64,000 nucleotides of DNA from Actinophytocola sp036402745 (GTDB taxonomy: Bacteria; Actinomycetota; Actinomycetes; Mycobacteriales; Pseudonocardiaceae). The position numbers and the translations under genes were made by a program. A model generated the notes under the pieces. It had not been told where the DNA came from. It did not search any database and was given only the letters and a program-made list of their open reading frames with translations. Of the stretch, positions 7,592 through 17,346 are shown in pieces; position 1 is the stretch's first letter; every line of letters starts with the position of its first letter. The DNA lies in the NCBI RefSeq assembly GCF_036402745.1, contig NZ_DASWSJ010000201.1, forward strand, positions 1 to 64,000, read 5' to 3'.

Positions 7592-9946
7592 ATGACCACC
7601 TCAAGCCAGGACGCAGGTCTACGAATCGGCTTCAAGCGGCACCTCCGAGCCCACGTGGTCCGCGGCGAGGCGGTGTACCTGCTCTCCGAGCGGGACGCCA
7701 CCTCCGTCGCCGGCGCGCACGTCGAGGCGCTGGCCCCGCTCCTCGACGGCACCCGTGACCTGGCCGGACTGTGCCGGGACATCCCCGACGGCCTGCCGCT
7801 GGCCGAGGCCGGCTCGATCGTCATGCGGCTGGTCGACGCCGGGCTGGTGGCCCTGCGCGAGCCGCTGGAGACCGCACTCGACACCCAGGCCGACCAGCCG
7901 AGCCTCGCCTACTGGGAGGCGGCCGGGCTGGATCCCGGGAGCGCCGTACGCCGCCTGCGCGGCACCCGGGTCGAGGCCACCGTGCTCGGCGGCGTCGACG
8001 CCGGCGCCGCCCTGGGTGCCCTGCAGGCGGCCGGGCTCACCGTCGTCCCGGGCTCGGCCGACCGCATCGGCGACGCCGACCTGTCCGTCGTGTTCTGCGC
8101 CGACTACCTCGACGCCTCTCTCGCCCGGGTCGACACGCTGCACCGCGCGGCCGGCCGCCCGTGGCTGCTCGCGAAGCCCGGCGGCACCCAGGTGTGGATC
8201 GGCCCGGTCTTCGACCCGGCGCCCGGCCTCCCGGCCGACCCCGCCGGTCTCCCGGCCGACCCCGGCGCGCCGACCGCCTGTTGGCACTGCCTCGCCCACC
8301 GGCTGCGCGGCCACCGCCAGGCCGAGACCCACCTGCGGGCCCTGGTGGACCAGCGCTGCGCACTCACCCCGCCGGCGGTGTCGCTGCCCCCGCTCGGCGC
8401 GGCCGCCCTGCACCTGATCGCCCTCGAGGCCGTCAAGTGGGTGGCCGGCCTGCGCCAGGACGGGCAGCGTGCGGTGTGGACACTCGACAGCCTCGACCTG
8501 GCCGGGCGGCACCACGAGCTGCGCGCGCGCCCGCAGTGCCCGGCGTGCGGCGACGCCGAGCTCATGCGCCGGCAGGCCCGCCGGCCCGTCCACATCGGCC
8601 ACCGCGCGAAGGCCAGCCGCAGCGGCGGCGGGCACCGGTCCATGCCACCGGAAGACGTGCTGAGCGCCTACGAGCACCTGATCAGCCCCGTCACCGGCGT
8701 GCTCAAGGAGATCACCCGCGACGAGCGCGGGCCCGCGTTCTTCAACTCCTTCCGCGCCGGGCCGAACCTCGCGCTCAACCCGCGCCGGCACTTCGACCAC
8801 ATGCGCTCGGCGCGCGCGGAGAACGGCGGCAAGGGCATCACCCCCTTGCACGGCAAGGTGAGCGCGCTGTGCGAGGCGATCGAGCGGCACAGCGGCTACT
8901 TCCACGGCGACGAGGAGCGCGTCGTCGCCAGCTACGCCGAGCTGGGCGGGGAAGCCGTGCACCCCAACGAGTGCCTGCGGTTCGATGAGCGCCAGTACGC
9001 CGACCGCGCGGCGTGGAACTCGACGCACTCGTCGTTCCAGTACGTGTGCGACCCCTTCGACGAGAACGCGGTGACCAGCTGGACCCCGGTGTGGTCGCTG
9101 ACCGGGAACCGGCACCGCCTGCTGCCGACGGGCCTGCTGTACTTCGACGTTCCGGCCGAGCACGGCGGCGGCGGGTCGCTCTCGGCCGACTCCAACGGAA
9201 ACGCCGCTGGAAGCAGCCTTGAAGACGCCTTGTTACAGGGTCTCCTCGAGGTGGTCGAGCGGGACTCGGTCGCGCTGTGGTGGTACAACCGAACACAGGC
9301 GCCTGGGGTAGACCTCGACAGCTTCGAGGTGCGCTGGATCGATGGGCTGCGTGACGTCTACGCGGCTCTACACCGGGACGTCTGGGTGCTGGACCTGTCG
9401 TCAGACGTAGGGATTCCGACCATGGCAGCGCTGTCGCGTCGCACCGACGGACCGCACGAGGACGTCATGTTCGGGTTCGGGGCACACCTCGATCCCCAGG
9501 TGGCGCTCGTCCGGGCGCTCACCGAGATGAACCAGCTGATGCCCGCCGTGGTGGCGGCGGGACAAGGCGGGGAGTACGACTGGTCCGACCCCGACGCCGT
9601 GCACTGGTGGCGCACCGCCACCTGGGACGGCATGCCGTACCTGCGGCCCGATCCCGCCGTGCGGCCCCGAACCCCCGCCGACTACCGACACGTCCCGACC
9701 AACGACCTCCATCAGGACATCACCTCGGTCCAGCAGCGACTGGAAGGCCTGGGCCTCGACGTCATGGTCCTCGACCAGACCCGCCCGGACGTCGGGCTCC
9801 CCGTGGTGAAGGCGATCGTGCCGGGCATGCGTGGCTTCTGGGCGCGGTTCGCGCCCGGGCGGCTGTTCGACGTCCCCGTCGGGCTGGGCCGGCTGACGGA
9901 GCCGACCGCCTACGAGAACCTCAACCCGATCCCCCTATTCGTGTGA
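7592..9946 (+). CDS. Fused E1-like/YcaO cyclodehydratase (TOMM/LAP type)
   Basis: This 784-residue protein starts at ATG 7592 behind GAGGAGGAG. The N-terminal third is the leader-peptide-binding/E1-like part. It includes two CxxC pairs, CWHC near 8279 and CPAC near 8538, that would form the usual zinc tetrathiolate. The C-terminal two thirds are a YcaO domain with conserved acidic blocks (ALCEAIERHSG, LLEVVERDSVALWW). The extreme C-terminus is NPIPLFV, a degenerate PxPxP tail. Such proteins use ATP to cyclise Cys, Ser or Thr in a precursor peptide to azolines. A SagB-type dehydrogenase follows 48 bp downstream, which would make azoles. No precursor peptide is evident nearby. Codon 548 (9233-9235) is TTA, suggesting bldA dependence. 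Confidence 0.85.
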   Translation: MTTSSQDAGLRIGFKRHLRAHVVRGEAVYLLSERDATSVAGAHVEALAPLLDGTRDLAGLCRDIPDGLPLAEAGSIVMRLVDAGLVALREPLETALDTQADQPSLAYWEAAGLDPGSAVRRLRGTRVEATVLGGVDAGAALGALQAAGLTVVPGSADRIGDADLSVVFCADYLDASLARVDTLHRAAGRPWLLAKPGGTQVWIGPVFDPAPGLPADPAGLPADPGAPTACWHCLAHRLRGHRQAETHLRALVDQRCALTPPAVSLPPLGAAALHLIALEAVKWVAGLRQDGQRAVWTLDSLDLAGRHHELRARPQCPACGDAELMRRQARRPVHIGHRAKASRSGGGHRSMPPEDVLSAYEHLISPVTGVLKEITRDERGPAFFNSFRAGPNLALNPRRHFDHMRSARAENGGKGITPLHGKVSALCEAIERHSGYFHGDEERVVASYAELGGEAVHPNECLRFDERQYADRAAWNSTHSSFQYVCDPFDENAVTSWTPVWSLTGNRHRLLPTGLLYFDVPAEHGGGGSLSADSNGNAAGSSLEDALLQGLLEVVERDSVALWWYNRTQAPGVDLDSFEVRWIDGLRDVYAALHRDVWVLDLSSDVGIPTMAALSRRTDGPHEDVMFGFGAHLDPQVALVRALTEMNQLMPAVVAAGQGGEYDWSDPDAVHWWRTATWDGMPYLRPDPAVRPRTPADYRHVPTNDLHQDITSVQQRLEGLGLDVMVLDQTRPDVGLPVVKAIVPGMRGFWARFAPGRLFDVPVGLGRLTEPTAYENLNPIPLFV

Positions 9947-9994
9947 CGTGACGTGTACGCGGGCGGCGCGTGCGCGCACACCGAGGAGCGACAA

Positions 9995-11437
9995 GTGTCT
10001 GCCGACCCCGGCGCTACCCCCGACCTGAGCCTCCCGCTGTGGTCCTTCCGGGATGACGTCGTCATCGAACCGGCTGCCGACGGCAGCCTGGTCATCCTGA
10101 CCCGGTGGGGCGACATCACGGTGGACTCGCCGGCGCCGGCGACCGAGGACAGCCTCTACCGGATGACCCTCGGGCCGGTCGCCCTCGCCAACGTCGCGGG
10201 CCTGGACCGCGACGACCTGGGCAAGGTGTTCCTGCGGCTGCCCGGCTGTGTCGTGCGCTCCCTCGGCCTGCGGGACTCCTCCACCCCGCTCCTGTCGGCC
10301 ACCCCCGTCTCCCCGCTCGGGGTCCTCGAGCTGCCGAAGCTGGACGCCGCGCTGCCGATCCGGCTGTCCCAGTTCGCCTTCGTCCGGGAGAGCGACGGCG
10401 AGCTGCTGCTGGAGTCCCCGCTGTCGCACCACCGCGTCGTGCTGCACCTGCCGCTCGCCACGTGGGTGGTCGGCTCGCTGGGGCGGGCCACGACCAGCGC
10501 CGACATCGCGCAGGGCATCAACGTGGCGCAGTCGCTGGTGACCGAGATCGTCTCCTACCTCGCGGCCACGGGCATGGTCGTGAGCGGCGAGCCCGGCGTC
10601 GGCGACGCGCCGCCCCAGTTCCCCGAGGACGCCGACCGCGACCTGCTCACCTGGTCGCCGCACGACCTGCTGTTCCACTCGCGCAGCCGGCTCGGCCGCC
10701 ACGACGACCCGGCCGGCGCGGTGTTCCGCAACGCACCCGACATGCCGCCGCTGCCCGCGGTGAAGCCCGTGCCCCCCGGCCGCCGGTTCCCGCTGTACCG
10801 GCCGGACGTGACCGCGTCGGCCGGCACCGAGATGTCGCTGACCGACGCCATCGAGACCCGCCACTCGGTGCGCGAGTTCGCCGACGAGGGGCCGTCCGTG
10901 CGCCAGCTCGGCGAGCTGCTGTTCCGGGCGGCCAGGGTCCGCTCGCAGACCGAGACCGTCGGCGCGGGCGGGGTGCGCTACACCGTCTCCGAGCGCCCGT
11001 ACCCGAGCGTGGGGTCGCTCTACGAGCTCGACCTCTACCTCACCGTGGACCGCTGCGACGGCCTGCCGCGCGGGATCTACCACTACGACCCGCAGAGCCA
11101 CGCGCTCACGCTCATCAACGAGGACGCGGCGGACGCGGGCGAGCTGCTCGACAGCGCGATGGTGCTCACGGGCTCGTACCGGCGGCCGCCGACGCTCATC
11201 ACGATGACCGCCCGGATGGGCCGGCTGTCGTGGGTCTACGACGGCATCTGTTACGCCACCACGCTCAAGCACGTCGGTGTGCTGCAGCAGACGCTCTACC
11301 TCGTCGCCACGCGGCTTGGCCTCGCGCCGTGCGCCCTCGCGACGGGCGACAGCGAGGTGGCCACCGCCGCGTTCGGGCTCGACTGGCCGGCCGAGGTCAG
11401 CGTCGGCGAGTTCATCGTGGGCCTGCCCCTGCCGTAG
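9995..11437 (+). CDS. SagB-type FMN-dependent dehydrogenase (azoline oxidase)
   Basis: I prefer the GTG at 9995, which has GAGGAG six bases upstream, over an in-frame GTG at 9953 with no site; this gives 480 residues. The N-terminal half resembles the winged-helix-like extension seen in actinobacterial SagB proteins. The C-terminal half is a nitroreductase fold: TEMSLTDAIETRHSVREF opens the FMN-binding region, followed by PSVGSLYELDLYL, GIYHYDPQSHAL and LGLAPCALATGDSE. These enzymes oxidise azolines made by a YcaO partner, and the YcaO gene is directly upstream. Its natural substrate is unknown here because no precursor peptide was found. The stop codon overlaps a pair of 13-bp direct repeats. 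Confidence 0.85.
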   Translation: MSADPGATPDLSLPLWSFRDDVVIEPAADGSLVILTRWGDITVDSPAPATEDSLYRMTLGPVALANVAGLDRDDLGKVFLRLPGCVVRSLGLRDSSTPLLSATPVSPLGVLELPKLDAALPIRLSQFAFVRESDGELLLESPLSHHRVVLHLPLATWVVGSLGRATTSADIAQGINVAQSLVTEIVSYLAATGMVVSGEPGVGDAPPQFPEDADRDLLTWSPHDLLFHSRSRLGRHDDPAGAVFRNAPDMPPLPAVKPVPPGRRFPLYRPDVTASAGTEMSLTDAIETRHSVREFADEGPSVRQLGELLFRAARVRSQTETVGAGGVRYTVSERPYPSVGSLYELDLYLTVDRCDGLPRGIYHYDPQSHALTLINEDAADAGELLDSAMVLTGSYRRPPTLITMTARMGRLSWVYDGICYATTLKHVGVLQQTLYLVATRLGLAPCALATGDSEVATAAFGLDWPAEVSVGEFIVGLPLP

Positions 11438-11463
11438 CCACTGAAAGCGAGCCACTGAAAGCG
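11437..11463 (+). repeat. Two 13-bp direct repeats after the SagB gene
   Basis: GCCACTGAAAGCG occurs at 11437-11449 and 11451-11463, a 14-bp period, within the 116 bp before the response regulator gene. Direct repeats of this size could be an activator site or a duplication scar. Confidence 0.6.
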
Positions 11464-11553
11464 CTAACAAGAGCCAACCATGGAAGGCTGTGCGGGCGCA
11501 TGACGGCGTGATAGAACAGGTACGGATCGGGCAGCCCGAAGGGACAGCCGCGG

Positions 11554-12159
11554 ATGATCAAGGTGATGCTGGCCGAGGACATGCACATGGTCCGGGGAGC
11601 TCTTGTCGCGCTGCTCAACCTCGAGCCGGACATCGAGGTGGTGGCCGAGGTCTCCAACGGCACCGACATCCTGGCCACGGCCCAGAAGTTCCGGCCCGAC
11701 GTCGCGGTCGTCGACATCGACCTGCCCGGCAAGGACGGTCTCACGGCCGTCAGCGAGATCCACGAGCACCTGCCGGAGATCCGGACGCTGATCCTCACCG
11801 GCCTCGGCCGCCCGGGAAACCTGCGCCGCGCGTTATCGGCGAAGGTCACCGGCTTCCTGCTGAAGGACGCGCCACCCGCGCAGCTCGCCGACGCCATCCG
11901 CAGCGTCGCCGCAGGGCACCGGGTCGTCGACAGCCAGCTCGCCATGGCCGCCTGGGACAGCGCGGAGTGCCCGCTGACCGCACGCGAGACCGAGGTGCTG
12001 CGGCTCACCGCGGAGGGGATGCAGGCCGTCGACATCGCCTCCCGGCTCTTCCTCTCGGTCGGCACCGTGCGCAACTACCTGACGACGGTCATCGGCAAGC
12101 TCGCCGCCCGCAACCGCGTCGACGCCATCCGCATCGCCCGGGAGGCCGGCTGGCTATGA
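11554..12159 (+). CDS. NarL/LuxR-family response regulator
   Basis: This 201-residue protein has a receiver domain with acidic residues in MLAEDMH and the phosphoacceptor Asp in VAVVDIDLPGKDG, then a LuxR-type helix-turn-helix (LTARETEVLRLTAEGM, then SVGTVRNYLTTVIGKL). It starts at ATG 11554, with GGGACAGCC upstream as a weak ribosome site. It faces a DesK-type histidine kinase gene on the other strand; their 3' ends overlap by six bases, so they are an obvious pair although not co-transcribed. Codon 94 (11833-11835) is TTA. The signal and targets are unknown; location suggests control of the YcaO-SagB genes or of the metallophore genes. Confidence 0.9.
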   Translation: MIKVMLAEDMHMVRGALVALLNLEPDIEVVAEVSNGTDILATAQKFRPDVAVVDIDLPGKDGLTAVSEIHEHLPEIRTLILTGLGRPGNLRRALSAKVTGFLLKDAPPAQLADAIRSVAAGHRVVDSQLAMAAWDSAECPLTARETEVLRLTAEGMQAVDIASRLFLSVGTVRNYLTTVIGKLAARNRVDAIRIAREAGWL

Positions 12160-13332
12160 CCGGCCGGCCGACCCGCGACGCTCGAACCGCAGCGGGACGT
12201 CCACCCGCAGCCGGAACATGTTCGGCTCCTGCTCGACGGTCACCGACCCACCGATCTCCGCGGCCCGCCCCGCCAGGTTGTGCAGCCCGCTGCGGCCGGT
12301 GTCCTTCGGCGTCTTCGGCGAGCGCGGCACGTCGTCGTTGACGATCTCGATCGAGGCGTGGTCCTGCGTCTGCCGGATGGTGATCTCGCAGTGCTTGGCC
12401 TTGCTGTGCCGCAACAGGTTCGTCACACCCTCCCGCAGCACGGTGGCCAGCACCGTGCTCACCCGGACCGGCAGGTCGGTGTGGTCGCTGTCGAGCTGGA
12501 CGCTGATGTCGGCGGCCGAGAGCACCGAGACCGCCGAGCGGCACTCCTCCTCCAGCGAGAGCTCCCGGTACCCGGTGGCGACCGTGCGCGCGTCGGACAG
12601 CGCCAGCCGGGAGATCTCGAGGATCTCCAGCAGCTGGTCGCTCGCCTCCTGCGGCGACTTCTCCATCAGCCGGTGGGTGAGCTCGATCTTCAGCGTGATC
12701 GCCGAGAGGCTGTAGCCGAGGAGGTCGTGCAGGTCGCGGGCGAACCGCAGCCGCTCCCGCAGCACGGCCATGCGGGCGATCTCGGCGCGGGTCGACTGCA
12801 CCTCCACGACGAGCGCGGTGAGCCGGGACAGGCCGTAGACCACCAGACCGGTCGTGACCGTGGAGATCGACGTGTAGAGGATGTCGATGGGCGCGCCGGT
12901 GAACATCAGCTGCGCGACGCCCATGCTGGCGACGATCGCGGCGAACGCGGTCCAGGCCGCGGCCGGGCGCAGCACGAGCAGCACACTGCCCGCGAGGAAC
13001 CCCGGCATGCCGACCCAGGCCTGCCCGAAGATCATGATGGGCAGGTAGACCAGGCACGCCTGGGCGGCCAGGATGCCGTACCCGAACGGCGAGCGCAGCC
13101 GCGCCGCGGCACGGCCGTACCAGAGCAGCTGCATCAGCAGCAGGGCGACGATGCACGTGAACGACAGCGCGATCTCACCCGGGCCGACGTTCAGGAACAG
13201 CACGTGCAGGAAGCCGATCAGGCTGATGCTGACGAAGACCGCGGTGACCACCCCGACCGCGAGACGCGGGGCGGGGAACGGAGCGGTCTTGGTGTCGGGC
13301 GCTAAGTGCGCGGGTGCGGCGGAAGAGTCCAC
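12154..13332 (-). CDS. DesK/NarX-type sensor histidine kinase
   Basis: I place the start at GTG 13332, behind GGGGGTCAGG, giving 392 residues; a longer frame to 13524 lacks a better site. Six or so hydrophobic segments fill the N-terminal half (for example SISLIGFLHVLFLNV and FLAGSVLLVLRPAAAW). Then come a coiled region, a HisKA_3 phosphoacceptor His in RFARDLHDLLGYS, and an HATPase domain ending in GLHNLAGRAAEIGGSV. It is convergent with, and overlaps, the NarL-type regulator gene at 11554. The membrane-buried sensor has no large extracellular loop, so it may sense the membrane itself or a lipophilic ligand; that is inference. Confidence 0.88.
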   Translation of the reverse strand: MDSSAAPAHLAPDTKTAPFPAPRLAVGVVTAVFVSISLIGFLHVLFLNVGPGEIALSFTCIVALLLMQLLWYGRAAARLRSPFGYGILAAQACLVYLPIMIFGQAWVGMPGFLAGSVLLVLRPAAAWTAFAAIVASMGVAQLMFTGAPIDILYTSISTVTTGLVVYGLSRLTALVVEVQSTRAEIARMAVLRERLRFARDLHDLLGYSLSAITLKIELTHRLMEKSPQEASDQLLEILEISRLALSDARTVATGYRELSLEEECRSAVSVLSAADISVQLDSDHTDLPVRVSTVLATVLREGVTNLLRHSKAKHCEITIRQTQDHASIEIVNDDVPRSPKTPKDTGRSGLHNLAGRAAEIGGSVTVEQEPNMFRLRVDVPLRFERRGSAGRS

Positions 13333-13847
13333 GACCTGACCCCCGATGCCGCTACGGTAACCGGAGCGCGAACGGGGGACGGACGACGCCACATCTCGGC
13401 TCGTCGGCCCTCGGATGGTGCTGATGCGCGGCAAGCGCTGGCGACTGCGGAACGTACACGGCCCTGACTCCTGTACCCCGACGAATCCCCGTACGGCGAG
13501 AGTCCCAAGTGGCCTGTAGGCCATGACCCGAAGCCTGACCCGAAGTCATGGTCGGCGACGTTCCCCGGCCGGCGCCATGGACCGGCCGCCGGCCGGCCCG
13601 CGCGACAGGTCCCCGGCGCGGTGAGCCGTCGCGTGGCTCACCGGCCGCCGACCCGGCGCCCGTACCGACCGTCATACCGTCCACGTCCGACCCTCGCCGC
13701 GCTCGCCCGCCACAAGAAACTCAGAGAAATGACTTGCTGCCAGGAGACATTACACGAACCGCGCTACACCCGGGTAAATTGGTTACGTCGAACAGCTGGA
13801 ATCCATACGCAGGCCGCAACCACCGAAACGGCACTGCGCCATTCGCA
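13333..13847. other. 515-bp intergenic region between kinase and sigma factor genes
   Basis: I see no convincing gene here. It should hold the promoter of the histidine kinase (minus strand). An inverted repeat of 10 bp (CCGGCCGGCG, 13565-13574, with its complement at 13587-13596) could terminate transcription coming from the sigma factor gene. Open frames in this stretch have arginine/proline-rich composition typical of GC-rich noise. Confidence 0.5.
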
Positions 13848-14420
13848 CTACCGGCCTCCGGCCGGAGTATGGCGAAGGCTTAGGCCCAATACCTCAACCA
13901 GGTCCCGGCGGGCCCGCGCGACCCGGGAGCGGATGGTGCCGACCGGGCAGCCGCACACCTGCGCCGCCTCCGCGTATCCCAGCCCGAGGACCTGGGTCAG
14001 CACGAAGGCGGCCCGCCGGTCGTTCGACAATGTCCGAACCGCGAGGTTGATCGATACCGTGTCTTCCACCCCGGGCAGATTGGGCGTTCCGCGCTGCTCG
14101 GCGGCGGTTTGCCAGTCCTGGTCGGCGATCTTGGGCCGCGTCGACGCGGCCCGGAAGTGATCGGCCGCCACCCGGCGGGCGATGGCCAGCAGCCACGTGC
14201 GCGCGTGGCTGCGCGCCGTGAACCGGTGCGCGCTACCCAGCGCGCGCACGAACGTCTCCTGCGTGAGGTCCTCGGCGTCCGACGGGCCCGCCAAGTAGAC
14301 GAGAAACCGCCAGACATCACGCTGCGTGTTTCGAATAAGGGCATTCGCCGCATCACGGTCACCGCGTCCGGCAGCAAGGGCTAAATTCGTAATCGTGTCA
14401 TCCGCAGCTACATCCGACAT
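13848..14420 (-). CDS. ECF RNA polymerase sigma factor, SigC-like
   Basis: This 190-residue protein contains sigma region 2 (WRFLVYLAGPSDAEDLTQETFVRAL, cut here to its key elements AEDLTQETF and ARTWLLAIARR) and region 4 (VLGLGYAEAAQVCGCPVGTIRSRVARARRDL, key GYAEAA and GTIRSRV). There is no extra C-terminal domain. It resembles the short SigC-type ECF factors; in M. tuberculosis SigC has been linked to copper acquisition and to the nrp isonitrile operon. Here it lies in the middle of an isonitrile/metallophore gene set. It diverges from a zinc-finger membrane protein gene that may encode its anti-sigma factor. Candidate target promoters are at 7408-7439 and 25026-25057. Confidence 0.88.
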   Translation of the reverse strand: MSDVAADDTITNLALAAGRGDRDAANALIRNTQRDVWRFLVYLAGPSDAEDLTQETFVRALGSAHRFTARSHARTWLLAIARRVAADHFRAASTRPKIADQDWQTAAEQRGTPNLPGVEDTVSINLAVRTLSNDRRAAFVLTQVLGLGYAEAAQVCGCPVGTIRSRVARARRDLVEVLGLSLRHTPAGGR

Positions 14421-14525
14421 AATGTGGACTGTAGCTATTCACATCTCCCGGGAGAACGTGAGCGAGTGCGGGTCCAGCGAACTTCGTGCCGATAATTGAA
14501 GACCTGCTGGAACCGAGCACCCGGT

Positions 14526-15227
14526 GTGACCGACTACTACTACGTGGACTGCGAAGAATACCGAGAAGCCCTGTCCGCCCGCCTCGACGACGAGGAGGGA
14601 CCGGAGGACGCGCGGCAGCCGAGCGACCTCGACCTCCACCTGGAGTGCTGCGTCGACTGCGCGCTCTGGTACAACGACGCCGCGCTGATCACCAGGCGGA
14701 CCAGGACCACGGCCGCGGTCGCCTGGCCGGACGTGACGGACGCGGTTCTGGCGAGGGTGCCGGCCGGCACGTCGCTCGGGTCGACCGGGCCGCGGATGGC
14801 ACTGGGCACGGTCGGCGCGGTGCAGGGCGTGTCCGCCTTGTTCGCGCTGGCCTTCCACAGCAGCGTCGAGCCCGTGGTCGGCTACGACACGGCCGCGTGG
14901 AACCTGGCGCTGGGCGTCGCCTTCAGCGCGGTGGCCGCCCGCCGCACGCAGCCGGCCGGGCTGGTGCCCCTGCTCGGCGCGTTCGTCGCCGTGCTGTCCT
15001 GGGGGCTCGTGTCCGGGCAGTCGAGCGGGGGCGGCCTGGGGTCCTACGTGCTGACCGCGCTCGGTTTCGTGCTCGTCGTGCTGCTCGGCCGCGTGCCGCC
15101 GGTGCGGCGCGGGCCGGCCCCGCCGGCCAGCTCCGCCGCCGGCGTCCGGCGCCGACCCGTATCGGACATATGGGACGACGGCGTGGCGATTTCAATTCGC
15201 CGAACCGAGCCGACAAAGGCCGCCTGA
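14526..15227 (+). CDS. Zinc-finger membrane protein, probable anti-sigma factor
   Basis: The start is uncertain. GTG 14526 gives 233 residues and places the family-typical block YVDCEEYREALSARLD at the N-terminus; the frame stays open upstream to 14496. A cytoplasmic zinc-binding motif of the anti-sigma type is present (Cys in VDCEEY, then HLECCVDC). About four to five hydrophobic segments follow (GTVGAVQGVSALFALAF, LVPLLGAFVAVLSWGLV, GLGSYVLTALGFVLVVLL). The tail is Arg/Pro-rich and soluble. It is transcribed divergently from the ECF sigma gene 105 bp away. A membrane-anchored zinc-finger protein next to an ECF factor is the classic anti-sigma arrangement, though divergent rather than co-transcribed orientation is less usual. 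Confidence 0.75.
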   Translation: MTDYYYVDCEEYREALSARLDDEEGPEDARQPSDLDLHLECCVDCALWYNDAALITRRTRTTAAVAWPDVTDAVLARVPAGTSLGSTGPRMALGTVGAVQGVSALFALAFHSSVEPVVGYDTAAWNLALGVAFSAVAARRTQPAGLVPLLGAFVAVLSWGLVSGQSSGGGLGSYVLTALGFVLVVLLGRVPPVRRGPAPPASSAAGVRRRPVSDIWDDGVAISIRRTEPTKAA

Positions 15228-15389
15228 CCCGAGCGAAATTCGGGTTCCGGAACCCTCGAAGATCGGCCGGGGGGCCACGCCACACGAGACGGGGTCCACC
15301 GGCCGGCATTCGTTCGGATGATGATCCGAATATCTCTCGTAAAGTGACGGCGCACACAGCGGGGCGCGCAGGGCGCCCGCCTGCCGAAT

Positions 15390-15415
15390 GCCGCACACTC
15401 ACCGGCGAGTGCGGC
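15390..15415 (-). terminator. Hairpin after the ABC transporter operon
   Basis: An imperfect hairpin (GCCGCACACTC pairing with GAGTGCGGC, a 2-nt bulge and a 6-nt loop) lies 31 bp beyond the stop codon of the last gene of the long minus-strand metallophore operon. Confidence 0.5.
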
Positions 15416-15445
15416 CATTCACCGTGACCCGGCGTGCCAGTACAG

Positions 15446-16221
<776 letters not shown>

Positions 16222-16225
<4 letters not shown>

Positions 16226-17346
16226 GAGTGGGCCAGGCTCCGATCCCGGCGCATCAGCCAGATGAACAACGGCGCGCCGAACAGGGCGGTCAGGATGTTG
16301 AGCGGGAGCTCGTTGGGCGGGTCGACGGTCCGCGACAGCAGGTCGACGACCACCAGGTAGATCGCGCCGACCACGGCGGCCAGCGGCAGCAGCCGGCGGT
16401 GGTCGACACCGAAGGCCAGCCGCACCAGGTGCGGCACCATCAGGCCCACGAAGCCGATCCCGCCCGCGACCCCGATGAGCACGCCGGCCACCAGCGAGGT
16501 CAGCACGATCAGGACCAGCCGCAGCCGTTTGACGTCGATGCCGAGCGCGGTCGCCGACTCGTCGCCGGTGACCAGCGCGTTGAGCTGGCGGCCGGACAGG
16601 CTCAGCAGCACCGTCGACGCGACCACCACGACCCCGGCGACCTGGAGCTGGTCCCAGTGCGCTCCCGCGACACTGCCGAGGAGCCAGAACATGATCTGGC
16701 GCATGTTGTTCGGCTCGGTCTGCAGCTGCAGGAAGCTCGTGATCGAGGTGAACACGTAGCTGACCGCGACCCCGGCGAGCACCAGGCGCACCGGGTTGAG
16801 CTTGCCGCGCTGCTGCCCGAGCAGGAACACCAGTGCCACCGCGAGCATGGCCCCAGCGAACGCCGCGGCGGACACGCCGAGGCCGCCGAGCGCACCCGCG
16901 CCCAGCGCCATCACCGCGACCGCGCCGACCGAGCCGCCCGCCGACACCCCGAGGATGAACGGGTCCGCCAGCGGGTTGCTCACCAGGGCCTGGAGCACCA
17001 CCCCGGTCACCGCCAGCCCCGCCCCGCACAGTGCGGCCAGCAGCACCCGCGGGATCCGGAAGTTCCACACGATCTGGTCGTAGGCCGGGTCCACCGTGCC
17101 GCCGAACACGTGCGCCCGCACGACCTGCCAGCTGTCGCCGAGGGACACCGACACCGAGCCGATCGCGGCCGCCGCGAGGATCACGACCACCAGGACCGCG
17201 CCGAGCACGACCAGGCACAGCGGCAGCGGTACCGCGTGCAACGGCGCCGACCGCGCCCCCGACCGGGCCCCCGACCGGTCCGCTCGGGCGAGCGGACGCG
17301 GCCGGGACGCGGTTCGCGTGCCGGTCGGTGTTGGTGTGGTCGTCAT
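16222..17346 (-). CDS. Metallophore ABC importer, permease (FecCD family)
   Basis: This 374-residue protein has a charged N-terminal region followed by about nine or ten membrane segments, as usual for FecCD. Typical blocks are IPRVLLAALCGAGLAVTG, NPLADPFILGVSAGGSVGA, and LIGVAGGIGFVGLMVPHLVR, the last being the coupling helix to the ATPase. Only one permease gene is present, so the transporter probably works as a homodimer. The ATG at 17346 shares one base with the stop of the binding-protein gene (TGATG), showing tight translational coupling. Confidence 0.92.

Noticed and set aside
7501..7758. Short plus-strand frame (MTPALVQYL...) considered as the azole precursor peptide
   Set aside because: It has a fair ribosome-like site, but no Cys and no Ser/Thr-rich core, and most of it lies over the start of the YcaO gene with Arg/Pro-rich shadow composition.
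11501..11524. Tiny frame MEGCAGA after the SagB gene
   Set aside because: Seven residues, no ribosome site; not a credible precursor.
13548..13883. Open frames in the kinase-sigma gap
   Set aside because: Arg/Pro-rich composition, no start-site signal, and overlap with the end of the sigma gene.
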